DNA of 64,000 nucleotides from Natronomonas salinimetallica. GTDB taxonomy: Archaea > Halobacteriota > Halobacteria > Halobacteriales > Haloarculaceae. This document shows positions 42,581 through 52,736 of this stretch, piece by piece. Positions within the stretch are counted from its first letter, which is position 1, and the number at the start of each line of letters is the position of its first letter. The stretch covers positions 50,584 through 114,583 of the forward strand of contig NZ_JACDNQ010000008.1 in the NCBI RefSeq assembly GCF_013839515.1. Direction: 5' to 3'. The position numbers and the translations under genes are program-made. A model generated the notes under the pieces. The model had not been told where the DNA came from. It searched no databases and saw only the letters and a program-made list of their open reading frames with translations.

Positions 42581-43798
42581 ATGCCTCGGCTCCCGGGAAT
42601 CGATCCGCCCGAACAGGTGGTCTGTCACGTCGACATGGACTGTTTTTATGCGGCCTGCGAGCGCCTCCGGGACCCGGCCCTCGAGGGCGAACCGCTCGTC
42701 GTCGGGATGGGCTACGAACCGGGGGAGACACACGGTGCCGTCGCCACCGCGAGTTACGAGGCCCGCGAGCACGGAATCGAGTCCGCAATGGCGATCTCGG
42801 AGGCGCTAGAGGCGTTGCCACGTCGCTCGGACGCGGACGCGGATGGCGACGGACAGTCGGGGGTTTATCGCCCCGTCGATATGCCGTTCTACGAATCCGT
42901 CAGCGAGACGGTCCGATCCGTCCTGTCGGCGGCGGCCGAGACCGTCCGATACGTCTCGATCGACGAAGCGTACCTCGATCTCGGCGACGTCGAGTGGACG
43001 GCCGCCGAACCGATCGGCCGATCGATAAAACGGGCGATCGAAGCCGAGGCCGGCGTCGTCGCTTCGGTGGGGATCGCTCCGGACATGACGACCGCCAAAC
43101 TCGCCTCCGACGCCGATAAACCCGACGGGCTGGTGGTCGTCAATCCCGATACCGTCGGATCCTTCCTCGCGCCGATCCCCGTCGAGGAGCTCCACGGTGC
43201 CGGTCCCGTCACGGCCTCCGCGCTGCGTGAGATGGGCTTCGAGACCGCAGGCGAGATCGCCTCGGCTCGGGAGGCCGTCTTCGTCGACGCGTTCGGTGAG
43301 CGGGGGCGGGATCTCTACGCGCAGTCCCGTGGCGAGGACGACCGGGTGGTCGAGCCGAAGGGCGATCCCAAGAGTCTCTCGAGTGAGTCGGCGTTCACCG
43401 AGGCGACCGGGGCCGCCGAACGGAAAAAGACGAAGGTACGCGACCTTGCGGACGAGGTTACCGGGCGTGCAAGCGCGGAGAACGCGCTCTATCGGACGAT
43501 CGGAATCAAAGTCGTCACGCCGCCGTTCGAGGTCAACACCCGATCGCGGTCGCTCTCGGGACCGGTAGACGATCCCGGATTGGTCGAACGGGTCGCGATC
43601 GAGTTGCTCGCAGAGTTCGACGCCGAGCCGGTCCGAAAACTCGGCGTCCGGCTGTCGAACCTCTCCTTTGACGACCGCGACCAAGCGACCATCTCCGAGT
43701 GGGCCGGGACCGATGCCGACGGTCGTTCCCCCACCGTCCGTGGCCGAGACCGCGACCGAAGCGGCGGCGAGCAGGCGGAGCTCTCGTGGTTCGAGTGA
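42581..43798 (+). CDS. dinB: DNA polymerase IV (Y family)
   Basis: A 405-aa lesion-bypass polymerase. Catalytic carboxylates are in HVDMDCFYAACE and VSIDEAYLDLG; the thumb helix-hairpin-helix motif is in PIPVEELHGAGPVTASALRE and the little finger domain follows to residue about 365. The C-terminal tail (GRDRDRSGGEQAELSWFE) is charged and may end in a PCNA-binding peptide. The protein probably acts in UV tolerance. Confidence 0.93.
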   Translation: MPRLPGIDPPEQVVCHVDMDCFYAACERLRDPALEGEPLVVGMGYEPGETHGAVATASYEAREHGIESAMAISEALEALPRRSDADADGDGQSGVYRPVDMPFYESVSETVRSVLSAAAETVRYVSIDEAYLDLGDVEWTAAEPIGRSIKRAIEAEAGVVASVGIAPDMTTAKLASDADKPDGLVVVNPDTVGSFLAPIPVEELHGAGPVTASALREMGFETAGEIASAREAVFVDAFGERGRDLYAQSRGEDDRVVEPKGDPKSLSSESAFTEATGAAERKKTKVRDLADEVTGRASAENALYRTIGIKVVTPPFEVNTRSRSLSGPVDDPGLVERVAIELLAEFDAEPVRKLGVRLSNLSFDDRDQATISEWAGTDADGRSPTVRGRDRDRSGGEQAELSWFE

Positions 43799-43917
43799 TT
43801 CGACTCGAAGGAGCAAACCACCGACGAGCGACCGGGAGACGGCGTGGCCGGGACACGAGGGCGACCGCCCTATGAGGCCGCGGATAGGTTTTTGCGCCCC
43901 AGGCCCCCAGCGCGATC

Positions 43918-44193
43918 ATGAACCACCTCGCGGAAGTCGAGGACGGGCGTTGGCGACTCTCGAAACACGCACACGTCGTCGTCCACGAGACCGAAGACGG
44001 GAACGAACTCCTCACGGTCTACGACTGCGGCGCCGCACAAAAACCCCCCTCGGCACAGGTGATCGGCAACCTCGTGCGCGTCGACGCGACACACGAAATC
44101 GTCAGACAGCCAACCGGGTACATCGCCAAGTTACGCGAGCGTTCGACGCTCGAACGCCAAGACGATCACCACTGGATCGTCCGGAGCCGATAG
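43918..44193 (+). CDS. Conserved-looking protein of unknown function, 91 aa
   Basis: A compact 91-aa protein (VEDGRWRLSKHAHVVVHETE ... YDCGAAQKPPSAQVIGNLVR) predicted to be mostly beta. A GGTTTTTG box near 43887-43894 supports the ATG at 43918. No family recognised with confidence. It follows dinB by 119 bp. Confidence 0.6.
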   Translation: MNHLAEVEDGRWRLSKHAHVVVHETEDGNELLTVYDCGAAQKPPSAQVIGNLVRVDATHEIVRQPTGYIAKLRERSTLERQDDHHWIVRSR

Positions 44194-44295
44194 CGAACAG
44201 GCGGAGCATCCTCTCTCCGGCGTCGGCGCTCCGCACGACGGTCTCGACCGGTCGCCGGGGGCTGTCATCCCACAGGGTCCGTAGCCGCGTACTCG

Positions 44296-44412
44296 TATAT
44301 AAAATCGTGTGTCGATCCTGCCCCGTGCGTGCCCATCGCCTCCGTCCCGTGCGTGCCCATCGTCTCCGCTCGATCATCCTCGCAAGCCGCCCGTCTGACG
44401 GAGAACTATACC
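44296..44412 (+). promoter_or_regulatory. HerA-like gene promoter region with 24-bp tandem repeat
   Basis: Two TATA candidates precede the ATPase gene: GTATATAAAATC at 44296-44307 and AACTATACC at about 44403-44411, the latter at -27 to the ATG (44436) and so the likely leaderless promoter. Between them a 24-bp unit (CCCGTGCGTGCCCATCG...) is repeated at 44322-44345 and 44346-44369. Confidence 0.55.
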
Positions 44413-44435
44413 CGTCGAGCGTCTGAACTCCGACG

Positions 44436-46349
44436 ATGGGCGAGGAAACGATCACCGTCGGCACGATACAGGGCGAGGGCGAGAGCGGGGTCGAAAACGG
44501 GGACGGCGGCGACGTCGAGTTACCCGTCGTCGACCTGCTCACCGGCCGCGGGTTCGTCACGGGAAAATCGGGCTCGGGGAAGTCGAACTCCGCGAGCGTG
44601 ATCGCCGAAAAGATCCTCGATCGGGGATACAGCCTGCTCGCTGTCGACATCGACGGGGAGTACTACGGGCTGAAAGAGGAGTACGAGATCCTCCATGTCG
44701 GTGCCGACGAGGAGTGTGACTTACGGGTCGGGGTCGAACACGCCGAGAAAATCGCAGAACTCGCCCTCGGCGGGAGCGTCCCGATCATCCTCGACGTCTC
44801 GTCGTTTCTCGACGAATCCGACGCGAGAGAGCTGCTGACCGAGGTGACGAAACAGCTGTTCGCGAAGGGTAAAAAGCGCAAACAGCCGTTCTTGATGCTC
44901 GTCGAGGAGGTCCACGAGTATATCCCCGAGGGCGGCGGTATCGACGAGTGTGGCCGGATGTTGATCAAGATCTCGAAGCGGGGACGCAAACACGGCCTCG
45001 GGATCGTCGGAATCAGCCAGCGGCCCGCCGACGTCAAAAAAGACTTCATCACCCAGTGCGATTGGCTCGTCTGGCACCGGCTGACCTGGAACAACGATAC
45101 GAAGGTCGTCAGCCGAATTCTGGGCGGAGAGTACGCCGACGAGATCGAGGACATGGCCGACGGCGAGAGCTTTCTCATGACGGACTGGAACGAGTCGATA
45201 CGCCGCGTCCAGTTCGAACGCAAACGGACGTTCGACGCCGGCGCGACCCCCGGACTCGACGACTTCGAGCGTCCGGAGCTAAAGAGCGTCAGCGGCGATC
45301 TGGTCGACGAATTACAGGAGATCACGGACGAACAGGAGCGGCGCGCAAACCGGGTGGAGGAGCTCGAACGGGAACTCAAACAGCGCGAGGAACGCATCCG
45401 GGACCTCGAACGTCAACTCGCCGACGCACGCGATCTGAAACGGATGGCCGATCGGTTCTCGCGGGCGATGATGGAGCAGGTGACGGGCCGCCCGCTGTCG
45501 GCCGGGGTAGGTCGACAGAGCGATCTCGGGGAGGCCCTCGACGGCCCCATCGAGCGGGATCCGGAACTCGAAGCGGAACTCGATGCGGTCCGGAACGGCG
45601 ACCGGGAGCCACAGCCCTCCCCTGTCCCCGACGCGGACGCCGAGTGGGAGCGCTCGAGTGAGTCGGCTGCGATGGACACCGTCGGATCGGGCGGGACGGA
45701 CGAGACGAAGGGGGACGACCGGATCGCCGACGCGACGGAGGAGGCGCTCTCCGATACTGATACTCCCGCTTCCGAGGTCGTGACTGACGGCTTCGCCGAC
45801 CGGGGAAACACCGAGGGGGCCGCCGATGGATCGGGATCCGAGGGGACGAGAGACGCCGAGGGGACGACGGCCGCCGCCGGAAACGTCGAGGATTCACCGG
45901 AGGCCGAGGGGTCGGCGACCGACGATCCCCTGATTTCGAGGGTTCGAGACGAAATCGACGCCCTCGGAGACGTCGCCGTCGAGATGCTCCGACAGTATCG
46001 TGAGCACGGCCCGATGGAGCCCGACGATGCCCACACGGCCGCCGGCGGATCCGGCGACCGGGGCCCCGCGTACGCGACGAACCGGCGACTCAGACAGCGC
46101 GGCCTGGTCGCCCACGTCGGATGCGGCCAGTACGATTACGCCCTCGGCGAACTCGTCCGCGAGGAGTTGGCCGACCCGATACAGCCGGAAGTGCCACCGG
46201 ACGGCGACGAGGTCGCGGCCGTCCTCGGGGCCATCGAGTCGACTCTTTTGCCCCCCGACTCGGCGTCTCGGTCCTCGGAGGCGGGCCGGTCCGAGACCGA
46301 ACGACCCGCGACGGCCGACGCCGAGCCTTCGCCGTCAAGCGCCAGCTAG
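44436..46349 (+). CDS. HerA-like ATPase (DUF87) with C-terminal winged-helix region
   Basis: A 637-aa ATPase. Walker A is GKSGSGKS (43-50), Walker B is LMLVEEVHEYIPEGGG (about 152-167) with KISKRGRKHGLGIVGISQRP following, as in the HerA/VirB4 group of hexameric DNA or protein motors. Residues about 295-340 form a coiled coil. About 390-495 is acidic linker, and residues 500-610 look like a winged-helix (ATNRRLRQRGLVAHVGCGQYDY). It lacks the N-terminal HAS barrel of the true HerA; no nurA is adjacent. Confidence 0.85.
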   Translation: MGEETITVGTIQGEGESGVENGDGGDVELPVVDLLTGRGFVTGKSGSGKSNSASVIAEKILDRGYSLLAVDIDGEYYGLKEEYEILHVGADEECDLRVGVEHAEKIAELALGGSVPIILDVSSFLDESDARELLTEVTKQLFAKGKKRKQPFLMLVEEVHEYIPEGGGIDECGRMLIKISKRGRKHGLGIVGISQRPADVKKDFITQCDWLVWHRLTWNNDTKVVSRILGGEYADEIEDMADGESFLMTDWNESIRRVQFERKRTFDAGATPGLDDFERPELKSVSGDLVDELQEITDEQERRANRVEELERELKQREERIRDLERQLADARDLKRMADRFSRAMMEQVTGRPLSAGVGRQSDLGEALDGPIERDPELEAELDAVRNGDREPQPSPVPDADAEWERSSESAAMDTVGSGGTDETKGDDRIADATEEALSDTDTPASEVVTDGFADRGNTEGAADGSGSEGTRDAEGTTAAAGNVEDSPEAEGSATDDPLISRVRDEIDALGDVAVEMLRQYREHGPMEPDDAHTAAGGSGDRGPAYATNRRLRQRGLVAHVGCGQYDYALGELVREELADPIQPEVPPDGDEVAAVLGAIESTLLPPDSASRSSEAGRSETERPATADAEPSPSSAS

Positions 46350-46513
46350 GGCACCGTCGGCCGCACGTCACTCCGGCTTCCGACCGCCGGAACTGGGGGT
46401 GCGATACGTGTCGTGATACGTAGTGCTATACCAACGTAGCGATGAGCGCCGGTCCGATGGGGCGATCGCCGGTCCCTGACGACACCAGTTCGTATGGAGC
46501 CACGCCGACGGTA

Positions 46514-47149
46514 TCACGCCACCGGGTCGACGAGCGATTCGAGAGCGGCCCGCGGATCCTCCGCCTTCGCGACGCCGGACGCCAACAGAACACCCTCCGC
46601 ACCGAGGTCCGCCGCGGCGACGAGGTCCTCGCCGGTCGAGATCCCCGCCCCACAGAGCACGGCGGTGTCCGACGCCGCCTCGACGGAGTCCGTGACGACG
46701 TCCGGGTCAGCCTTCGAGACTGGCGTCCCGGTCCCGATCAGCTCCGGCGGTTCGACGGCGACCGCGTCGGGGTCCAGCCGGGCGGCGGCGGCGATCTGTC
46801 GCGGGTTGTTCGCACAGACGATCGTCTCGAGGCCGGCCCGTTCGGCCGCCTGCAGGCCCGCGTCGATGTCGGCCAACCGGAGGCGGTTCTCGGAGTGGTT
46901 TAGGAGCGTCCCCTCGGCACCGGCCCGCGAGACGGCCTCCGCGAGTGTCGACCCGGTGTGCGAACCGTGTTCGACACCAGAGACGTGTTGGGCCCACGTC
47001 TCGACGCCGGTCTCGGCGACGGCGTCGATATCGGCCGCCTGCGGTGCGACCGCGATCCGAACGCCGGTCTCCGCTGCGACGTCCGCGGCGATCGAGGCGA
47101 TCTCTACGGGGTTACACGGATACGCTTTCAGGTTGATCAGAACGAACAT
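46514..47149 (-). CDS. tpiA: Triosephosphate isomerase
   Basis: TpiA interconverts glyceraldehyde 3-phosphate and dihydroxyacetone phosphate. The 211-aa archaeal short form has VLINLKAYP (Lys), [11 protein letters not shown] (catalytic His) and [11 protein letters not shown] (catalytic Glu). The ATG at 47149 is supported by TTATTTTT (complement of 47173-47182) at about -27. Archaeal enzymes are shorter than bacterial ones, so this length is normal. Confidence 0.95.
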   Translation of the reverse strand: MFVLINLKAYPCNPVEIASIAADVAAETGVRIAVAPQAADIDAVAETGVETWAQHVSGVEHGSHTGSTLAEAVSRAGAEGTLLNHSENRLRLADIDAGLQAAERAGLETIVCANNPRQIAAAARLDPDAVAVEPPELIGTGTPVSKADPDVVTDSVEAASDTAVLCGAGISTGEDLVAAADLGAEGVLLASGVAKAEDPRAALESLVDPVA

Positions 47150-47180
47150 AGTATAGGTGGCGTCGGCCACGGAAAAATAA

Positions 47181-47465
47181 CTACCTATTAGCCGTGTACC
47201 GTCCCCTGGCGACGCCGTCGGCGATCAGTTTGTACCCAGCCCCGAACCCCCCGGCGAGAACTGTTAACAGTCCGACTAATAGGACGATGACCCCGGTCCC
47301 GATCAGCCCCCAGTTCGGGGCCTGGCCGAATCCGGTGTCGAACCCGGTTCCGAGCAGCCATGCGCCGCCGGCGAGCGCTACCTGCCCGAGGACGATCACG
47401 CCGAGGTAGTACGCCATCATCCGGTATCCGTACACGATGCCTTCGATCGCTGAGACTCGGTTCAC
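47181..47465 (-). CDS. Small membrane protein of unknown function, 94 aa
   Basis: Two strong membrane helices (about residues 17-40 and 51-75) joined by [15 protein letters not shown], with a basic C terminus. It starts at GTG 47465, with TATATA at 47488-47493 in the -27 position, a good example of leaderless GTG initiation. No family assigned. It is upstream of tpiA on the same strand but with its own promoter. Confidence 0.7.
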   Translation of the reverse strand: MNRVSAIEGIVYGYRMMAYYLGVIVLGQVALAGGAWLLGTGFDTGFGQAPNWGLIGTGVIVLLVGLLTVLAGGFGAGYKLIADGVARGRYTANR

Positions 47466-47736
47466 GGGGGGTATGGTTCGGTGATGGTATATAGGTTATC
47501 GGGTGGGTGAGTGACGCTACGGACGCGCGCTGGCCTCCGCGAGATGCATCCCGGACGGCCGCGAGACGGATGGCGTGTCGATACACCGGTCGTCGCCGGG
47601 CGGGAGGCGGGAACCGAACGGACGACGGTCCGTACGGGTCGTATGCGACACGCGTCGTGAACACACCGTCGGTCCCCGCCGTCCGCGTCCTCGCTCGTTC
47701 CGTGTGATTCTTGTCCGAACCGTTCGAGACCACCGT

Positions 47737-48918
47737 ATGGACCGACTCGCGGACCGACGGATGGGTCGACGGGCCGTACTCGCCGCGGCTGGTGTCGCGC
47801 TCGCGGGGTGTGTCGACGGTGACGACGGGGCACAGCGTCCGACGCCGATCCCCGACGACGAGCGCGATTCCGTCGGTAGCGAGTGGGCCACGTTCTCGCG
47901 GGACGCGGCGAATACCGGGTATGCACCGGATATCTCGGGACCGTACACCGAGATCGGCGAGCGCTGGCGCTTCGAGACCGACGGCTCCATCGCCGCGAGC
48001 CCGTCGGTCGCCGGTAACACCCTCTACGTCGGTGCCACCGACGGCTCCGTGTACGCCCTCGATCCGTACGTCGGCGCGGAGCTTTGGTCCTTCGAGACCA
48101 GCGGTCCCGTGACTACCACCCCGGCGATCGTCGACGACACCGTCTACGTCGGTTCCGGCGACGAGCGGCTGTACGCGATCGATGCTGACGGCGGAACCGA
48201 ACGGTGGCATTTCGACGTCGGCGACCGGATCGGATCGAGTCCGACGGTCGTCGACGACACCGTCTACGTCGGCGGCGTCAACAGTTCGGTGTTCGCCGTC
48301 GATCGGGCGTCGGGCGAGCGTCGCTGGCGGTTCGGGACCGGCGCGTCGGTGCTCAGCACGCCGGCGGTCGTCGACGGCACCGTCTACGTCGGATCGAGCG
48401 ATCGACACGTCTACGCGCTCGATGCCGACGACGGCGAGGAGGTGTGGCGCTTCCGGGCTCGCGGTATCGTCGGTGGGGGGCCGGCGGTCGCCGACGGCAC
48501 CGTCTACGCCGGATCGAGGGGTAACGTCCTCTACGCGCTCGATGCCGACGACGGCGAGCAGTCGTGGCGCTTCGACGTCGGCGCACAGATACCGGGCAGC
48601 CCGGCCGTCGCGGCGGGGACGGTGTTCGTCGGATCGAGTGACGGCTACCTCTATGCGGTCGACGCCGACGGCGGGACACCCGACGGGCGGTGGCGGTTCC
48701 GGACCGGCGGTTCAGTCATCGCCAGCCCGGCCGCGACCCAACAGCACGTCTTCGTGGCCTCGACGAGCGCCAACGTGTTCTGTCTCCTCCCGGAGGACGG
48801 CGAGACTGTCTGGCGCTTCGAGCCCGACGTCGACGTTCAGGCGGGTCCGGCAGTCACCGACGAGTGGCTCTATTTCGGCGACGCGGACGGGACCGTGTAC
48901 GGGCTCGGCTCGCGGTGA
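47737..48918 (+). CDS. PQQ-like beta-propeller lipoprotein, 393 aa
   Basis: The N terminus MGRRAVLAAAGVALAGC combines a twin-arginine signal with a lipobox, predicting a Tat-exported lipid-anchored protein. The rest is about seven PQQ-type WD-like blades with repeating VYVGSxD-xxVYALDADDGEEVWRF motifs. Such propellers are binding scaffolds; no PQQ-dehydrogenase catalytic residues are evident. Confidence 0.88.
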   Translation: MDRLADRRMGRRAVLAAAGVALAGCVDGDDGAQRPTPIPDDERDSVGSEWATFSRDAANTGYAPDISGPYTEIGERWRFETDGSIAASPSVAGNTLYVGATDGSVYALDPYVGAELWSFETSGPVTTTPAIVDDTVYVGSGDERLYAIDADGGTERWHFDVGDRIGSSPTVVDDTVYVGGVNSSVFAVDRASGERRWRFGTGASVLSTPAVVDGTVYVGSSDRHVYALDADDGEEVWRFRARGIVGGGPAVADGTVYAGSRGNVLYALDADDGEQSWRFDVGAQIPGSPAVAAGTVFVGSSDGYLYAVDADGGTPDGRWRFRTGGSVIASPAATQQHVFVASTSANVFCLLPEDGETVWRFEPDVDVQAGPAVTDEWLYFGDADGTVYGLGSR

Positions 48919-48987
48919 ACGTGTCCGCCGTGCATCCGACGAACGGCCACGGCGAGCTCGATCGGACCGACGACCGCGTGCGTTCGA

Positions 48988-51351
48988 TCACACGAGTGAT
49001 CGCCGCGAGTTCGAGACGACGATGAGGCTGCTTATCGCCATCAACACGGCCGCGATAAGCGGGTTGACGAGTCCCGAGACCGCGAGCGGAATCGCGACCA
49101 CGTTGTAGCCGACCGCCCACAGGAGGTTCTGTCGGATCCGGCTCCGGACGCGGTCGGCGATTCCGAAGAAAGCCGGGACCGTCGAGAGGTCGTCGTCCGT
49201 GACGACGGCGTCGGCGGCATCGATCGTCAGTTCGGTCCCGTGGGACATCGCGATCCCGAGATCCGCGCTCGCGAGCGCCGCGGCGTCGTTGGTCCCGTCG
49301 CCGACCATCGTCACCGTGCCGTCGGCTCGGAGCCGTCGGATCAACTCGCGTTTGGCCTCGGGGCGGACCTCCGAGAACACCTCGTCGACGTCGGGGTGGG
49401 TCTCGAAGTGCCGCGCCGCGCGCGCGTCGTCGCCGGTGATCACGACGACGTCGGTGCGTTCATCGAGGGCGGCGATGGCGTCCTCCCAGCCGGGGCGGGG
49501 CGTGTCCCGAAGCACGACGACGCCGGCCGCGGTGCCGTCCCAGCCGACGAGTGTCGGGTGGGCACCGTCCGCCCGCGCCGAACCGACGGCGTCGGCGAGA
49601 CCGTCGGGGACCGTCCAGCCCGCCCGGGCGAAGGCGTCCGGATGGCCGACCATCGTCCGATCACCGTTGACCGTCGCCGCGACGCTTCGGGGGTTTCGTT
49701 CGAACCCGGAGACGTCCGCGGCCGGATCGGGCGCCGCTTCGAGGATCGCCGCCCCGATCGGGTGATTCGAGCGTCCCTCGACGGCCGCGGCCCGGGCGAG
49801 CACTTCGTCGCGGTCCCCGACGACGTCGACGACGGACATCTCCGCGGTGGTCAGCGTTCCCGTCTTGTCGAAGGCGACCGTATCGGTGTCGGTGACCCGC
49901 TCGAAGACCGAGCCGTCGAAGACGAGTAGCCCCGATTCGGAGGCGGCGTTCGACCCCGCCGCGAGCGCCAAAGGCGTCGCGATGCCGAGCGAACACGGAC
50001 AGGAGACGACGAGTACGGAGACGCCGATCAGGATCGCCTCGCCCGGGGGCCGACCGAGCCAGAGCCACCCGAGGGTGGTCGACACGGCGATCGTCACGAC
50101 GACGGGGACGAACACGAGCGCGAAGCGGTTTGCGACCCGCTGGACGCCCGAATCGGTGCTTTGGACCGACCACAGAAGCTCCATCAGCCGATCGACCGTG
50201 CTCGTGCGCTCGTCGCCGACCTCGACGACGAGGGCGTTGTCGGTGACGATCGAGCCGCCGATGACGTGCGAGTCGGCGGATTTCGCCACCGGGATCGACT
50301 CGCCGGTCACGACCGACTCGTCGACCGCCGCGGTGCCCTCTGTGACCTCGCCGTCGACGGGAATCCGCTCGCCCGGTCGGACCAAAATTCGTTCGCCGGC
50401 GCGGATCGACTCGATCGGTACCTGCTCGGTCGAGCCGTCCTCGCCGAGCCGTCGGGCGTGTGTCACCCGCGATTCGGCCAGCTCGGAGTAGTACCCGAGC
50501 GCGCGCTCTTTGAACCGCGATTCGACGTGGTCGCCGACGGTCACGACCGCGAGGATCATCACCGCGACGTCGAAGTAGACGGTCCGGCCCTCCAAGACGA
50601 AAAGCGAGACCGCCGAGTAGAGATACGCCGCCGCCACGGCGAGGGCGATCAACACGTCCATGTTCGGCTGGCCGACCTTCAGACTGACGTAGGCCCCGCG
50701 GAAGAAGGGGTAGCCGACGCCGACGACGATGATCGTACTCCAGACGAAAAGCGGGACGAACACCATGAAATAGAGGTTCGACCCGTAGAGAAAGTCGCGG
50801 GGGTAGATCCCGAGGTAGGTCGGGTAGACGAACAGAACGTAGGGGGCCATCACGGGCATCATCACGATCACGGCGATGGCGGCGCGGTACTCCCCCAGGG
50901 AGAGCCGATCCAAGAAGCCCTCCGGCTCCTCGCCCGGTTCGGAGGCGTAGTAGCCGAATCGACTCAACGCGTCGGGGAGCGCTTCGCGGTCGCACGTCTC
51001 GGGGTCGTAACTCACCCGCGCCATGTCCGTCGAGTAGCTCGCCTCCGCGCCGTAGACGCCCTCGATGTCGGTCGCGGTGGACTCGATGAACAGCTCACAC
51101 GTCGAGCAGTGCAGCCCGTCGATGGAGAGGTAGGCGGTCTCGCTGTCGACGTCGTCGGGGATCGCCTCGCCCCCGACCCCCGGCGCGTCGGCCTCCTCCC
51201 GGAGCGCCCCGGCGTCGACCTCCTCTGGGTCGACGTCGCCGAGGGTCCGATACACCTCCAGACAGCCCCGACAGCAGAACGCGCCGTCGACGTCGGGGTC
51301 GGTGACCGGCTCCGACGGCGTCGACAGATCACACAGCGTACACGATCCCAT
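48988..51351 (-). CDS. copA: Copper-type P1B ATPase (CcoI/FixI-like N terminus)
   Basis: A 787-aa heavy-metal ATPase. The N terminus has a Cys-rich knuckle (CTLC at 4-7, CCRGC at 26-30) then an HMA domain (GLHCSTCELF at 79-88). The membrane metal site is SCPCSLGIATPLA, the phosphorylation site DKTGTLT, and the hinge MVGDGTNDAAAL is intact. The Cys-rich leader recalls CcoI/FixI exporters that feed cytochrome oxidase. Substrate copper is likely from the CPC motif, but the oxidase-assembly role is an inference. Confidence 0.88.
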   Translation of the reverse strand: MGSCTLCDLSTPSEPVTDPDVDGAFCCRGCLEVYRTLGDVDPEEVDAGALREEADAPGVGGEAIPDDVDSETAYLSIDGLHCSTCELFIESTATDIEGVYGAEASYSTDMARVSYDPETCDREALPDALSRFGYYASEPGEEPEGFLDRLSLGEYRAAIAVIVMMPVMAPYVLFVYPTYLGIYPRDFLYGSNLYFMVFVPLFVWSTIIVVGVGYPFFRGAYVSLKVGQPNMDVLIALAVAAAYLYSAVSLFVLEGRTVYFDVAVMILAVVTVGDHVESRFKERALGYYSELAESRVTHARRLGEDGSTEQVPIESIRAGERILVRPGERIPVDGEVTEGTAAVDESVVTGESIPVAKSADSHVIGGSIVTDNALVVEVGDERTSTVDRLMELLWSVQSTDSGVQRVANRFALVFVPVVVTIAVSTTLGWLWLGRPPGEAILIGVSVLVVSCPCSLGIATPLALAAGSNAASESGLLVFDGSVFERVTDTDTVAFDKTGTLTTAEMSVVDVVGDRDEVLARAAAVEGRSNHPIGAAILEAAPDPAADVSGFERNPRSVAATVNGDRTMVGHPDAFARAGWTVPDGLADAVGSARADGAHPTLVGWDGTAAGVVVLRDTPRPGWEDAIAALDERTDVVVITGDDARAARHFETHPDVDEVFSEVRPEAKRELIRRLRADGTVTMVGDGTNDAAALASADLGIAMSHGTELTIDAADAVVTDDDLSTVPAFFGIADRVRSRIRQNLLWAVGYNVVAIPLAVSGLVNPLIAAVLMAISSLIVVSNSRRSLV

Positions 51352-51733
51352 CAATATAATTTGGGGCTCCGAGAGTAATTCGGTTTGGGTTCCGGGGCGG
51401 CATCGACGGCGATGCCGCCGGCGTTGACGGCGATGCCGCCGGCATCGACGCACGCCCCCGCACCCCCAACTCCCGTATATAAACATCCACCATCCGGCGG
51501 AAGTGATCGTCGCCCACCGCGGATCCGACCCCGGCGCGAGACGACCCCGCAGGTACCCACTCAGAACCCGACACGTACCGGCTACATCCACCGGGAGATT
51601 TTTACCTCGTGCCGGCGTAGCTTTAAGCAAGCAGCCATGCGCGGGTCAGGAAACCCTCCGGCCGACCGACGGCGGGGCGAACACGGCGAACGAAACTGAA
51701 ACGACCCCCTGCCGGCTGCAACATACAACAATC
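51352..51733. other. Intergenic region with 21-bp repeat, no gene seen
   Basis: A 382-bp gap between the copper ATPase and the first pilin. A 21-bp unit (GACGGCGATGCCGCCGGCGTT) is repeated at 51405-51425 and 51426-51446, and each unit contains the palindromic GGCATCgacgGCGATGCC-type sequence. A TATATAAAC box at 51475-51484 could be a promoter, but the pilin ATG is 250 bp away. Confidence 0.5.
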
Positions 51734-52120
51734 ATGAAACTACGACAGTTATTCGACGGGTCGGAAGACGAGCGAGGCGTATCGCCCGTTATCGGTGTTA
51801 TCCTGATGGTCGCCATTACGGTGATTCTGGCGGCCGTCATCGGAACGTTCGTGTTGGGGCTTGGTGACCAGACCAGTTCAGCGCCTCAGGCATCGTTCAC
51901 TTGTGAAAGTGGCGATCTTGTTCATAATGGTGGAGATGAGCTTACAGACTCAGAATTAGTGGTTAATGGTGGCAGTAACTCGGTCGAAAGCGGCAATTCA
52001 CCATATACTGCAGGCAGTACTATAGTAACTAGCTTTGTTGATGCCAATACCCTTGTTTGGGAAGATCCAAATAGCGACGATACGCAGATCCTCCGTGATG
52101 AGGGATGCACGCAACCATAA
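51734..52120 (+). CDS. Type IV pilin, 128 aa
   Basis: An archaeal pilin (DUF1628-type N terminus): RGVSPVIGVILMVAITVILAA is the class III signal and hydrophobic core helix, with PibD expected to cut before the helix. The C-terminal part is a short AT-richer beta domain (SFTCESGDLVHNGG). The helix is nearly identical to the next pilin; the exposed domain is not. Its stop codon overlaps the next start. Confidence 0.92.
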   Translation: MKLRQLFDGSEDERGVSPVIGVILMVAITVILAAVIGTFVLGLGDQTSSAPQASFTCESGDLVHNGGDELTDSELVVNGGSNSVESGNSPYTAGSTIVTSFVDANTLVWEDPNSDDTQILRDEGCTQP

Positions 52121-52614
52121 TGAGTACTATGCAACAAAAATTCAATTTATTAGACGAAGATCGCGCCGTCTCCCCAGTTATCGGTGTGATCCTAATGGTT
52201 GCCATTACTGTTATCCTAGCAGCCGTCATCGGAACGTTCGTGCTCGGTCTGGGTGATAGCGTTGAGTCGTCACCACAAGCGTCGTGGAATATTGAGAGCG
52301 TAAATCTGAACGACGGAACTGCCGACAATGATGGTGTCAAAATCACCCACAACGGTGGAGACCAAATTGACGCAAACAATTTGAAACTTACAATTGGTTC
52401 ATCAACAGCATTTGAAGATAATTCAGTAAAAACCGGCGACTGGTCTGAGGATACAAACGACTGGGGAACCCAGACGAGTGCTGGTAATACACTAGAAGTC
52501 ACTGAAGCTGGAGCTGGTATAAGCGGGGACACGACGGTCCGACTCATCTGGGAAGATCCTAATTCGGACGACACACAGATTCTGAGACAAGCTTCGTTCA
52601 ATTTCGACAGCTAA
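52120..52614 (+). CDS. Type IV pilin, 164 aa
   Basis: A second pilin with the same core (RAVSPVIGVILMVAITVILA), starting at ATG 52120, which overlaps the previous TAA by one base. The exposed domain is longer and of markedly lower GC than the host average; both pilins end with the repeated sequence WEDPNSDDTQILR, implying duplication followed by divergence of the middle. A T-run at 52621-52628 is a possible terminator. Confidence 0.92.
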   Translation: MSTMQQKFNLLDEDRAVSPVIGVILMVAITVILAAVIGTFVLGLGDSVESSPQASWNIESVNLNDGTADNDGVKITHNGGDQIDANNLKLTIGSSTAFEDNSVKTGDWSEDTNDWGTQTSAGNTLEVTEAGAGISGDTTVRLIWEDPNSDDTQILRQASFNFDS

Positions 52615-52736
52615 ATTTCTCACTTTTTATCACGAGCTGGGTATATGAGGCGACTCTTCCGTGCAACGTTGTCGAGTGTCCGCACGGTCGACGTCGACCG
52701 AACTGCTCCTACGTCCCGCGAAGCCACTCGAGTAAG

